DNA of 17,589 bases from Planctomycetota bacterium. Its GTDB lineage: Bacteria > Planctomycetota > Phycisphaerae > Phycisphaerales > SM1A02. The notes beneath the pieces were generated by a model. The model worked only from the letters and a program-made list of their open reading frames with translations. It was not told where the DNA came from and did no database searches. Location of the stretch: contig QWPU01000005.1 of NCBI GenBank assembly GCA_003671065.1, forward strand, positions 6,497-24,085, read 5' to 3'. This document shows positions 1-6,677 of this stretch, piece by piece (the first letter of the stretch is position 1; the number at the start of each line of letters is the position of its first letter). Position numbers and translations under genes: made by a program.

Positions 1-2
1 CT

Positions 3-548
3 GCCGACGATGATGATGATCTCCCGCCGCCGATTTCACCTGAAGCGAATCCGAACCTGTGGTTCATCACCGCAGGCGCGTGCGCCGCGCTCTTGGTGCT
101 GAGTTGGCTTGCAGGCGCGCCGCAACTTGTGCTTCCAATCGCCTCGAGCGGCGACTCGGTCATCATTCCCGAACTGTCATTCTTCGAGCGCCTCGCTGGC
201 GTTGCTCGCACGCTTGTGTTTCTTCCGCTCGCAACGCTTGGTGCAGTGTTTGGGCTTTTATGCCTTGCGTTTGCGCGTCAGCGTCCTGTTGGTGACGCTG
301 TCGCGTTGTGTGCGAAGTGCGCGGCGATTGTGGCCGTCGGCATGTTGTTGTGGCTTGTGCCCAGCGACATTCGCTTCCTCAAGCAAATGATCAATGTGAT
401 CGGTGTGCCTGCGGTTGTCGGCGCGCTTGCGATTCCCGTGTTCAAACTTGCGCCGCGCGATGCGTTGCTCACGACTGCGTTCTCGCTCATGGGGATGTTG
501 CTGCTTGTGCTTGCGTCAGCGATTGTGGTGTGGGCCGTCGGTGCGTGA
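3..548 (+). CDS. 3' end of a multi-pass membrane protein, unknown function (5' truncated)
   Basis: The reading frame is already open at the window edge, so the N-terminus is missing; a TTG at 93 would only be an internal codon. The visible part begins with an acidic and proline-rich stretch (five Asp, then LPPP), which reads like a cytoplasmic linker. Four strongly hydrophobic segments follow: WFITAGACAALLVLSWL, the stretch from about LVFLPLATLGAVFGLL, CAAIVAVGMLLWLV with VIGVPAVVGALAIPV close behind, and a C-terminal helix ending IVVWAVGA. No catalytic motif or named family was recognised; it could be a Yip1-like or generic integral membrane protein. Its last 33 bases overlap the 3' end of the convergent acetyltransferase gene. 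The gene is real by hydrophobic pattern and codon use; its function is unknown. Confidence 0.7.
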   Translation, partial: ADDDDDLPPPISPEANPNLWFITAGACAALLVLSWLAGAPQLVLPIASSGDSVIIPELSFFERLAGVARTLVFLPLATLGAVFGLLCLAFARQRPVGDAVALCAKCAAIVAVGMLLWLVPSDIRFLKQMINVIGVPAVVGALAIPVFKLAPRDALLTTAFSLMGMLLLVLASAIVVWAVGA

Positions 549-1208
549 CACGGCGGGAACACCGACAACTGTTGCGCCCGCAGCGACATCGCGAATCACC
601 ACCGCGCCCGCGCCGATGATTGCGCGTTCACCGATCGCGCGACTCTGAATGACGACTGCGGCAGCCCCGACATGCGTTGACGCGCCGACTTCAACATTGC
701 CGCACAACACTGCGCTCGGCGCAATGTGGGCGAAGGCGCCGATGCGACAATCGTGTTCGATGATTGCGGCGGTGTTCACGATGCAGCCGCAGCCGAGCCG
801 CGCGCGCGCGTTGATGACTGCGCGCGGCGCGATGAAGACGCCTGCACTGATGATTGCGCTTGGTGAAATGACGACGCTGGGATCGATGATGGTCACGAAC
901 GACGCTTCGCCGAAGAGCGTGAACCAGCGGGCTCGTACGCTCGCGTCGCCTGCGGCTGCGACGAGGCGCGCACCGAGCGTCATGAGTTCTTGGATGCGCG
1001 CGAGACCGATCGTCTCAGCGTCGCCGAGTTCTTGCGCGCCACGGAAGACCGCTTCATCGGTGATAGATTCTTGCGACGCGACCGCGATGATCGTGTGACC
1101 GACTCGACGCGCACACTCCGCAATCACTGCCGCATGACCGCCGCTGCCGAGAAGAATGATGTCGCAGGCGACGGGCACTGGCGTTGTTGTTGCTGTTGTG
1201 AAAGTCAT
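516..1208 (-). CDS. NeuD/PglD-family sugar O/N-acetyltransferase (left-handed beta-helix)
   Basis: Predicted cytoplasmic acetyl-CoA-dependent acyltransferase of the NeuD/PglD type, which modifies sialic acid or nucleotide-linked amino sugars for surface glycans. The 230-residue length is about usual for the family. The N-terminal Rossmann-like sugar-binding domain shows LLGSGGHA at residues 19-26. From about residue 105 hexapeptide repeats typical of a left-handed beta-helix follow (IISAGVFIAPRAVI, IGAFAHIAPSAVLCG, VGASTHVGAAAVV, IIGAGAVV), closing with VVGVPA. His152 in the IIEHDC context matches the catalytic base of PglD. The ATG at 1208 overlaps the TGA of the upstream membrane-protein gene (ATGA), which suggests translational coupling. 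No other glycan genes are seen nearby, so the substrate cannot be assigned. Confidence 0.85.
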   Translation of the reverse strand: MTFTTATTTPVPVACDIILLGSGGHAAVIAECARRVGHTIIAVASQESITDEAVFRGAQELGDAETIGLARIQELMTLGARLVAAAGDASVRARWFTLFGEASFVTIIDPSVVISPSAIISAGVFIAPRAVINARARLGCGCIVNTAAIIEHDCRIGAFAHIAPSAVLCGNVEVGASTHVGAAAVVIQSRAIGERAIIGAGAVVIRDVAAGATVVGVPAVSRTDGPHHNR

Positions 1209-1711
1209 CGAGTGGTCTCAGCGCGCTCAGGTGGCGCGAGTAGAAATGATGGATGTTCAACGGGCTCTTTCGCAATGCGCTCAGCGATCGAGCGATCCCA
1301 TGCGCGGTGATAGCGGGCGATGTGAAGATGTGAATAGACCGCGCCGCATCCGTAACACACGACTTGGCGTTGCGCGAGAAGCAGCGTGAGAATGTCCACG
1401 ACCAGCAGCGCCGCAAGAAGGCTGAAAACCGCACGATTTGCCGCGTATCCGAGCAGTGCGACGACCGTGCCTGAAAACGCAAGCACGACGACGAAGGGCG
1501 TCACTTGCGGAAAGTTCTTTCGCACATAGAGTTCGTTGCAGCTACAGAGCACGCATCGGCGCAGCGACGACGCATCGTCCAGCGCGCCATCCCATTGCAA
1601 GTACGCGTCGTGTTGAATCTCGGGCAGACGCACTCGTGCGGGTCGTGTCCGTTCGTCAACCTCGACGCGGGTGAGTCGCCGTCCAGAAGCGTCACGAGGC
1701 TCGATGCGCAT
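1205..1711 (-). CDS. Small membrane protein with CxxC pairs flanking a transmembrane hairpin
   Basis: Hypothetical protein of 168 residues from the ATG at 1711. A GTG at 1774 gives 189 residues but would run through the start of the divergent tmk gene, so the shorter form is preferred. From the ATG the order is: a soluble N-terminal part rich in Arg, a CVLC pair followed by another Cys (near residues 53-58), two adjacent hydrophobic helices (about 72-91 and 95-115), a second pair CYGC (119-122), then a short His/Arg-rich tail. Two CxxC knuckles separated by a helical hairpin could form one zinc-ribbon site if both face the same side of the membrane. The family is not recognised. The stop overlaps the ATG of the acetyltransferase gene by 4 bases, so the two are probably translated together. 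Confidence 0.7.
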   Translation of the reverse strand: MRIEPRDASGRRLTRVEVDERTRPARVRLPEIQHDAYLQWDGALDDASSLRRCVLCSCNELYVRKNFPQVTPFVVVLAFSGTVVALLGYAANRAVFSLLAALLVVDILTLLLAQRQVVCYGCGAVYSHLHIARYHRAWDRSIAERIAKEPVEHPSFLLAPPERAETTR

Positions 1712-1742
1712 GCGATGGAGATGATACTTTGTCAGGTGAGTG

Positions 1743-2456
1743 ATGAACCCAATGCCAACTCCACCCGACGACACGATTCATGCAGTCGCCAAGACCGAGG
1801 TCATGCGCGCGTTTCTGCGAGGTCGCTTCGTCGTGTTCGATGGTCCTGATGGCTGCGGTAAAAGCACGCAGTTCCGCCGCTTTGCCGATTGGGCGAATGC
1901 GCAGGGCGTGACAGTGACTGAGGTGCGTGAGCCAGGTGGCACTGAGATCGGTGAGCAGATTCGCGAAATCTTGCTCGATCCAAGCAACGAGCTTATGACA
2001 ATTCGTGCGGAAATGTTGCTCTATATGGCGAGCCGCGCGCAACTGCTCGAGGAGCGCATTCGACCAGCGCTGGTGCGTGGTGAACTGATTCTCGCGGATC
2101 GATTCGTAAGTTCAACGCTCGCGTATCAAGGAACCGCTGGCGGAATGACCCGCGATGAGATTCTTGATGTCGCGCGTGTTGCGATCGGTGACATGTGGCC
2201 TGACGACATCGTGATCTTCGATGTCGACACCGCAACCGCCGCGAAGCGCATGAATCCCGAGCTCGATCGCATGGAACAAAAGGGCGCCGAGTTTCACGAA
2301 CGCGTGCGTCAGGGATATCTCCAGCAATGCCGCGAAGACCCCGCGCGCTATGTCACGATCGACGCGCGACAGAATCCAGAAACGGTTTTCGCGCGACTCG
2401 TCGAAGCTTTCATCGCGCGAATGAAGGCAGGGATTGCGCCACGAGTGCGAGGCTGA
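1743..2456 (+). CDS. tmk: Thymidylate kinase (dTMP kinase)
   Basis: Phosphorylates dTMP to dTDP with ATP in the cytoplasm, a required step in dTTP synthesis. The P-loop is FDGPDGCGKST, followed by REPGGT (the dTMP-binding loop with the conserved Arg), the helix around RAEMLLYMASRAQ, and the signature LADRFVSSTLAYQG. The lid region follows FDVDTATAAKRM. Length (about 237 residues) is slightly above the usual 205-215 because of the N-terminal extension. The start is uncertain: GTG 1740, ATG 1743, ATG 1752 and ATG 1803 are all in frame, and an AGGTGAG stretch lies just before the first two; ATG 1803 would give a length nearer the family norm. The gene is divergent from the CxxC membrane-protein gene with roughly 30 bases between starts, and convergent with gmk, another nucleotide kinase. 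Confidence 0.95.
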   Translation: MNPMPTPPDDTIHAVAKTEVMRAFLRGRFVVFDGPDGCGKSTQFRRFADWANAQGVTVTEVREPGGTEIGEQIREILLDPSNELMTIRAEMLLYMASRAQLLEERIRPALVRGELILADRFVSSTLAYQGTAGGMTRDEILDVARVAIGDMWPDDIVIFDVDTATAAKRMNPELDRMEQKGAEFHERVRQGYLQQCREDPARYVTIDARQNPETVFARLVEAFIARMKAGIAPRVRG

Positions 2457-2460
2457 GTTT

Positions 2461-2505
2461 CGAGTCGAGGATTGTCGAGTCGAGGACTGCCGAGTCGAGG
2501 ATTGT
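2461..2505. repeat. Tandem repeat, 3 x 15 bp, between convergent tmk and gmk
   Basis: Three head-to-tail copies of a 15-base unit: cgagtcgaggattgt, cgagtcgaggactgc, cgagtcgaggattgt. Copies 1 and 3 are identical and copy 2 differs at two bases; a partial CGATT follows. It starts 4 bases after the tmk stop and lies in the 74-base convergent gap. No hairpin with a T-run is visible here, so it is not a standard terminator. Confidence 0.9.
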
Positions 2506-2530
2506 CGATTCTCCTTGCTTTAGCCGGAGC

Positions 2531-3109
2531 TCACCTTCTCGCGCGCACGAGATCCGTCACTTCATCGATTGCGATTTCAAGGTCGTCGTTGATGACAAAC
2601 GCGTCATACACACCGCTCGTCTTTGCGAACTCGATTTCCTTCTTTGCTTCGGCGAAGCGGCGGTCAATAGCGGCTTCATCTTCGCGGCCGCGGGCATGGA
2701 GTCGTTTGAGGAGCGCGGTTTCGTCGGGCGGCAGAACGAAGAGGCTGAACGCGGAGGGCATCGCGCGTTTCACATCGCGGGCGCCTTGCACATCGATGTC
2801 GAGCACGATCAACGAGCCTTGCGCGAGTGCGTCTTCCACTTGATTGCGCAGTGTGCCGTACCAACTTCGGCCAAACACTTGTGCGTGTTCGAGAAAGCGA
2901 CCTTCATTGATCCACTGCTGGAATGTCTCTTCATTGACGAAGTGGTAATCGACGCCGTCGCGTTCGCGGCCGCTGCGTTCACGCGTCGTTGCGCTCACGC
3001 TGAACTCGCCGCCGAGACGACGAATGACTTCATGCACAATCGTGGTCTTGCCCACACCGCTTGGACCGCTGACGACGAGGAGAAGACCGTTCTTGTCGCG
3101 CTCACTCAT
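2531..3109 (-). CDS. gmk: Guanylate kinase
   Basis: Converts GMP to GDP using ATP, part of purine salvage and of (p)ppGpp/GTP balance. The protein is 192 residues, normal for bacterial Gmk. Diagnostic features are the P-loop GPSGVGKTT (residues 15-23), the GMP-binding segment TTRERSGRERDGVDYHFV (41-58), RFLEHAQVFGRSWYGT (about 71-86), the Walker B-like LIVLDIDVQGA and the lid region KRLHARGREDEAAIDRRF. The ATG at 3109 gives the expected short N-terminus before the first strand LLLVVSG. It lies 30 bases downstream of the ABC ATPase gene on the same strand, so the two may share a transcript. No rpoZ gene, a frequent partner of gmk, follows it here. Confidence 0.97.
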   Translation of the reverse strand: MSERDKNGLLLVVSGPSGVGKTTIVHEVIRRLGGEFSVSATTRERSGRERDGVDYHFVNEETFQQWINEGRFLEHAQVFGRSWYGTLRNQVEDALAQGSLIVLDIDVQGARDVKRAMPSAFSLFVLPPDETALLKRLHARGREDEAAIDRRFAEAKKEIEFAKTSGVYDAFVINDDLEIAIDEVTDLVRARR

Positions 3110-3139
3110 AGTTGGGCCACCATAGCAAGCATGGAAAGA

Positions 3140-4198
3140 TCACGAATCAAGCGGCACAACATCATCCGCATCAATCGCCAACATCACGCGATCCCCTGCA
3201 TTCGGTGAGTTCTTTGGATTCAGTTCAGCAACGCGAATGAGCGCGTCGCATCCATCAAGCGCGACCTCATGTTGCGCGACTCCACCGAGATAGATGCTCG
3301 AGCGCACTGTCCCTGTAAGCGTGTTGGCCTCGCGCTCGCGCACCATGCGAAACGCTTCTGGCCGCAGCGAAAGCGCAAGTTCGGTGGTCGCAGGAAACGG
3401 CGACACGGTCGAAGTGAGATCCCCCGCTGCTGTCTTGTAAAGCGCTTCGTGGATGTTCGCGCGCACGAGCATCGCTGGCAAGAAATTCGTATCGCCGAGG
3501 AAGTCGGCGACGAAGCGATTCTTCGGTCGTCGATACATCGCGCGCGGCGCGCCAGTTTGAATCACATGACCGCCGTTGAGCACTGCCATGCCGTCGGCGA
3601 GCGACAGCGCTTCGTGTTGATCGTGCGTGACATACACCGTCGTGATCTTGAGCGTGTCAACGATGCGACGAATCTCAAGCCGCATCTCAAGACGCAACTT
3701 CGCATCCAAGTTCGACAGCGGTTCATCAAGCAGCAGCACATTGGGTTCGAACACCACTGCGCGAGCGAGCGCGACGCGTTGCTGTTGACCACCTGATAGT
3801 TCAGCGGGTTTGCGCGCGGCATACTCACCCATGCGCACGAGTTCGAGCGCGCCGTGGACCTTCTCGCGAATCACATCGCGCCCGAGTCGCCGCACTTCGA
3901 GACCGAACGCGACATTGTCGAACACGCTCATGTGCGGCCACAGCGCGTAGTTCTGAAACACCATGCCCGTATTGCGTTCGTTGGCTGGAACGCGCGCGAC
4001 ATTGCGTTCGCCAAAGAGAATGCGTCCGCTGGTCGGCTCAGTAAAGCCAGCGATCATGCGCAGAAGCGTGGTCTTGCCGCAGCCCGATGGACCAAGCAGA
4101 AAGAAGAGACTGCCCGTCGGAATTTCGAGATGAACATCATTGACCGCAGTCGTGTCGCCGAATTTCTTCACGAGGCCTTCGATGCGTATCGCAGTCAT
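3140..4198 (-). CDS. ABC transporter ATP-binding protein of the MalK/PotA/FbpC type
   Basis: Cytoplasmic ATPase subunit of an importer. All motifs are intact: Walker A GPSGCGKTT (36-44), Q-loop Gln82 in VFQNYALWPHM, signature LSGGQQQR (134-141), Walker B VLLLDEP (154-160) with the D-loop SNLDAKLR, and switch His192. The roughly 120 residues after the ATPase fold form an OB-fold/TOBE regulatory domain (ALSLRPEAFRM, then TLTGTVRSSIYLGG), which is typical of carbohydrate (CUT1), spermidine and ferric-iron importers; 352 residues fits these families. No permease or solute-binding gene is in the window, so the substrate is unknown. The N-terminus and the ATG at 4198 are well placed for IRIEGLVKKFG, although no clear Shine-Dalgarno is seen. 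gmk follows 30 bases downstream. Confidence 0.93.
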   Translation of the reverse strand: MTAIRIEGLVKKFGDTTAVNDVHLEIPTGSLFFLLGPSGCGKTTLLRMIAGFTEPTSGRILFGERNVARVPANERNTGMVFQNYALWPHMSVFDNVAFGLEVRRLGRDVIREKVHGALELVRMGEYAARKPAELSGGQQQRVALARAVVFEPNVLLLDEPLSNLDAKLRLEMRLEIRRIVDTLKITTVYVTHDQHEALSLADGMAVLNGGHVIQTGAPRAMYRRPKNRFVADFLGDTNFLPAMLVRANIHEALYKTAAGDLTSTVSPFPATTELALSLRPEAFRMVREREANTLTGTVRSSIYLGGVAQHEVALDGCDALIRVAELNPKNSPNAGDRVMLAIDADDVVPLDS

Positions 4199-4286
4199 CC
4201 GCGCAAGGTAACGGGCAACGCTGTGGTCCGTGTGAATCGCGAGTTTGTGCGTTCAAAACGCGAGCGCTGCAAGTACCATCGCGCCC

Positions 4287-4733
4287 GTGGCGAAACGGCT
4301 CAACAAGATCGATGCGAAGGTGCGCGCGCCGTCAACCGCGAGATCAATTGTCGATCCGCCGCGCGTGAGCCCAACTGCCGTTGATGTGAAGGCCGCATGG
4401 ATGGAGCGGATTCGCGTCTATCGCGGTCGACGCGAGCGCGATGTCACCGTCAATCTCTTCGTCGATCGAATCGAACGCGAGTTCGATGATCGTCAGCGCA
4501 CAGTCGGCGATGTGATTGATGCGTGGAACGAATGCGCGCCAGTGTCGATTCGCACAAGCGCGACCATCGCGTCGCTCTTCCAAGGCACACTCACGCTCAA
4601 CACGATGAGTTCGTCGGCTTCGTTTGAAGTCTCACGCATCTTGCGCGATGGACTGGAACGCACGCTGGTGGCGCGATTTCCCTCGCGCATCCGCCGAGTG
4701 AAGGTTCGCGTCGCAGGTCCAACAGCGACCTGA
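4287..4733 (+). CDS. DUF721 (DciA-like) domain protein
   Basis: Small basic protein, about 148 residues from the GTG at 4287. A TTG at 4245 would add 14 residues, an ATG at 4401 would remove about 38, and an in-frame stop at 4233 bounds the frame. The C-terminal half resembles the DUF721 fold of the DciA family: a helix with DVIDAWNECAP, then SIRTSATIASLFQGTLTLNT, SSSASFEVSRILRDGLERTL and a closing strand RVKVRVAG. DciA proteins recruit or load the replicative helicase DnaB in bacteria without DnaC-type loaders. That role is inferred from family resemblance by eye and the match is moderate. The gene is divergent from the ABC ATPase gene and convergent with nusG, with only 6 bases between the two stop codons. 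Confidence 0.6.
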   Translation: MAKRLNKIDAKVRAPSTARSIVDPPRVSPTAVDVKAAWMERIRVYRGRRERDVTVNLFVDRIEREFDDRQRTVGDVIDAWNECAPVSIRTSATIASLFQGTLTLNTMSSSASFEVSRILRDGLERTLVARFPSRIRRVKVRVAGPTAT

Positions 4734-4739
4734 CGCGCG

Positions 4740-5567
4740 TCACTCGATCGCGTCAATACCCATGCGCACTTGCCAGTACTCAAGCTCAATCGGCGCTTGA
4801 CGACCGAAGATCGTGACGAGCACGCGCACGAGGCCCTTCTCTGGAAGCACTTCGTCGATTTCGCCTGGGTAATTCTGGAACGGACCATCAGCGATGGTGA
4901 CCTTGTCGCCCTTGACGAATTCCATCTTGACTTGCGGCGCCTCTTCAGGCTTGCGCGAATCGAAGAGCATCTTCTCGACTTCGTGCTGCGCCATTGGCGT
5001 TGGTCGCCCGGCAGTACCCACGAAATCGCCAACGCCATCAGTTTCCTTGATCAGGAAGAACACATCTTGCGGAATGCGACCGTCTGGCTCGAGGCGCATC
5101 TCAACGAAGACATAGCCTGGGTAGAGCATCGTCTCAGTGACGCGCTGCTTGCCCGCTTTGAGTGTCTTCGTCTTTTCGGTCGGCACCATGATGCGGCCGA
5201 CGAATGGATCCATGCCTTCAATCTGCACTTTGCGCAGCAGCGTGGTGCGCACGGCGCGTTCCTTGTTGCTCGCCACGCGCAGCACGAACCAGTTCATGCC
5301 TTCGCGAAACATCGGGAGATCAGTTGCAGGATCGAAGGTCTCAGTGTTCTCAAGCTTCGACTTCTCGCCAGCCTTGCCCTTCTGCGTATGACCGCCGAGC
5401 ATCTGTGTGGACACACCTTGCACTTCATGTGGACGCTCGACCGCCGCGCGCGCATCTGCGCCGCGCTTGAGGACTGTTGCCTTCGCGACCTTCTCTGTGT
5501 CTGCTTCTTCGCCAGTAGCGGCGGTCGCGAGGGCTTTACGGTTCATCGTCTTTTTCATATTCGTCAT
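4740..5567 (-). CDS. nusG: Transcription termination/antitermination factor NusG with long N-terminal extension
   Basis: NusG binds RNA polymerase through its NGN domain and Rho or the ribosome (S10) through its KOW domain. The NGN domain starts near residue 91 (MNWFVLRVASNKE) and includes MLYPGYVFVEM (147-157) and FVGTAGRPTPM (182-192). The KOW domain is at about 217-270 (FVKGDKVTIADGPFQNYPG, then VLVTIFGRQAPIELEYWQV). The total of 275 residues is well above the usual 175-200 because of a roughly 90-residue charged N-terminal extension rich in Lys, Glu and Ala. AGGAGAG sits too close to the ATG at 5567 and better suits the ATG at 5558 (MKKTMNRK), so the start may be three codons later. It follows secE, as in most bacteria. 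A small hairpin (5572-5587) overlaps the Shine-Dalgarno. Confidence 0.96.
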   Translation of the reverse strand: MTNMKKTMNRKALATAATGEEADTEKVAKATVLKRGADARAAVERPHEVQGVSTQMLGGHTQKGKAGEKSKLENTETFDPATDLPMFREGMNWFVLRVASNKERAVRTTLLRKVQIEGMDPFVGRIMVPTEKTKTLKAGKQRVTETMLYPGYVFVEMRLEPDGRIPQDVFFLIKETDGVGDFVGTAGRPTPMAQHEVEKMLFDSRKPEEAPQVKMEFVKGDKVTIADGPFQNYPGEIDEVLPEKGLVRVLVTIFGRQAPIELEYWQVRMGIDAIE

Positions 5568-5620
5568 CTCTCCTGCAAGCTCGCAGGGAAGTGTGTGTCA
5601 GAAGAAGTATCTTCGTGTTG

Positions 5621-5660
5621 CGTTAGCTATCCAAAACCTGCGTCAGCTATCCAATACCTT
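5621..5660. repeat. 20-bp tandem duplication over the secE stop codon
   Basis: Two adjacent 20-base units, cgttagctatccaaaacctg and cgtcagctatccaatacctt, match at 17 of 20 positions. On the minus strand the gene-proximal copy encodes the SecE end VLDS plus stop, and the distal copy repeats VLDS plus a stop in another frame. It looks like a local duplication of the 3' end of secE. Confidence 0.85.
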
Positions 5661-6122
5661 GATCAGACGGAAGAACGCCACGAAGCCGATCTCAAGCACC
5701 CAGCAGTACACCGCCAAGATGACTGAGATCGTGATGACTGCAGTTGTTGAGCCGATGATCTCGCGTCGCGTCGACCAGTTCACCTTCTTCATTTCGCCTT
5801 CAGTGGCGATGAGGAAGTCAACGGTGCGTGGCTTGACGAACACGAGGTAATAGGTAATCGCGGTGATGACTCCGCCAATGACAATCGCGCCCGCAGCCGC
5901 AACATAGAGCTCGTTGACGCCTGTAATGCGGAGGTTCTTGAGGTAATCCCACGCCCACAGAATGCCGAGCATGCTGGTGAGAGAGACGCCAATCACGGTG
6001 CCCATGCGCGTGTAATAGCCTTGGCCCGATTTGTAGATGGAGAGGCCACCCGCAGTGTGTTCGCTTGGAGGAGGCAACACGCCACCTGCTCCTGCGGAAA
6101 TGGTGATGTTTGAATCTGGCAT
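5643..6122 (-). CDS. secE: Preprotein translocase subunit SecE, extended three-helix form
   Basis: Essential clamp subunit of the SecYEG channel in the inner membrane. The conserved core is the amphipathic segment EGEMKKVNWSTRREI (about 108-122), carrying the E-x-x-K-V-x-W pattern, followed by the last membrane helix (about 123-149). Two further hydrophobic segments precede it (about 41-59 and 73-95), so the 159-residue protein resembles the three-helix proteobacterial form rather than the minimal one-helix SecE of about 60 residues. The N-terminus is low-complexity (Gly, Pro, Ser). The start at 6122 is supported by AAAGGAA eight bases upstream. Position between tRNA-Trp and nusG is the classical arrangement. 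Confidence 0.95.
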   Translation of the reverse strand: MPDSNITISAGAGGVLPPPSEHTAGGLSIYKSGQGYYTRMGTVIGVSLTSMLGILWAWDYLKNLRITGVNELYVAAAGAIVIGGVITAITYYLVFVKPRTVDFLIATEGEMKKVNWSTRREIIGSTTAVITISVILAVYCWVLEIGFVAFFRLIKVLDS

Positions 6123-6241
6123 GACTGATTCCTTTGCGACGCGCGCGCTCCGAAGTGGAACGCGCGCATGCTCAAAATACGAGATGGCCTACGAAACGAT
6201 GTATGAGACCGTCTCCGCGAACACTCGTTCGCACTTGTCAA

Positions 6242-6314
6242 CACGCCGGGGGGGGATCGAACCCACGACCTGCGGATTTGGAATCCGCTGCTCTACCAGC
6301 TGAGCTACCGGCGT
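6242..6314 (-). tRNA. tRNA-Trp (anticodon CCA)
   Basis: Read on the minus strand, a 7-bp acceptor stem (ACGCCGG with CCGGCGT) encloses a D arm (TAGCTCAGCTGGTAGAGC), an anticodon stem GCGGA/TCCGC with loop TTCCAAA (anticodon CCA), and a T arm with loop TTCGATC. The discriminator is G and the 3' CCA is not encoded. The T stem has one apparent mismatch (U opposite C). tRNA-Trp directly before secE is the standard location in many bacteria. Confidence 0.97.
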
Positions 6315-6400
6315 AACGCCTTACAAAACGCACTCAACGAGCACTTCGCACGATTCGCGCACGACTCAATTGAGCCTGCGCGTCTCGCACGCTGCATCGC

Positions 6401-6580
6401 TTACTTGCGCTTGATTTTGTGGAGCGTGTGCTTGCGAAGTTTCGGGCAATACTTGTTGTAGCCCTCCTTCACGCGCTCGATGATGCCGCCCTTGACGCGG
6501 ATGTTGGTGCGATAGTTCATATCGCCCGTCTCCGTGCATACGAGCCACACCCATTCACGGTCCATTGATTTCTTTGCCAT
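6401..6580 (-). CDS. rpmG: 50S ribosomal protein L33
   Basis: Large-subunit ribosomal protein of 59 residues from the ATG at 6580 (MAKKSMDREWVW). The family core is clear: LVCTETGDMNYRTNIR, then EGYNKYCPKLRKHTLHKIK at the C-terminus. Only the first Cys of each of the two usual CxxC pairs is present (CTET and YCPK), so it is a zinc-free (C-) type or a partial form. It is slightly longer than the usual 49-55 residues because of the N-terminus. The open frame extends to 6646, but those codons lie in the tuf-rpmG hairpin and do not look like L33. A GAGAAAG stretch lies upstream of the chosen ATG. tuf, rpmG, tRNA-Trp, secE, nusG is a conserved order. Confidence 0.96.
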   Translation of the reverse strand: MAKKSMDREWVWLVCTETGDMNYRTNIRVKGGIIERVKEGYNKYCPKLRKHTLHKIKRK

Positions 6581-6616
6581 GGTTTGATCGCTTTCTCTGC
6601 TGACTTCTAGAAAGAC

Positions 6617-6660
6617 GATGCTCGTTGCGGAGTGGAGACATTCCACTCCGCAACGGCATC
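6617..6660 (-). promoter_or_regulatory. Strong hairpin between tuf and rpmG
   Basis: A perfect 14-bp stem (6623-6636 with 6642-6655) with a 5-base loop, extended by another 5 pairs (GATGC/GCATC) past a one-base bulge at 6622. On the minus strand it is followed by GTCTTTCTAG rather than a clean T-run, so it is more likely a partial terminator, attenuator or RNA-processing/stability element that separates tuf output from rpmG-secE-nusG than a full terminator. Confidence 0.7.
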
Positions 6661-6677
6661 GAAACTTGAACGGTTAC

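Noticed and set aside
2461..2505. CRISPR array
   Set aside because: Only three 15-bp units with no spacers and no cas genes.
2327..3208. 293-codon plus-strand frame opposite gmk
   Set aside because: It overlaps the end of tmk and all of gmk; gmk has every family motif, so this is a shadow.
4770..5726. 318-codon plus-strand frame opposite nusG/secE
   Set aside because: Antisense to two conserved genes; no domain pattern of its own.
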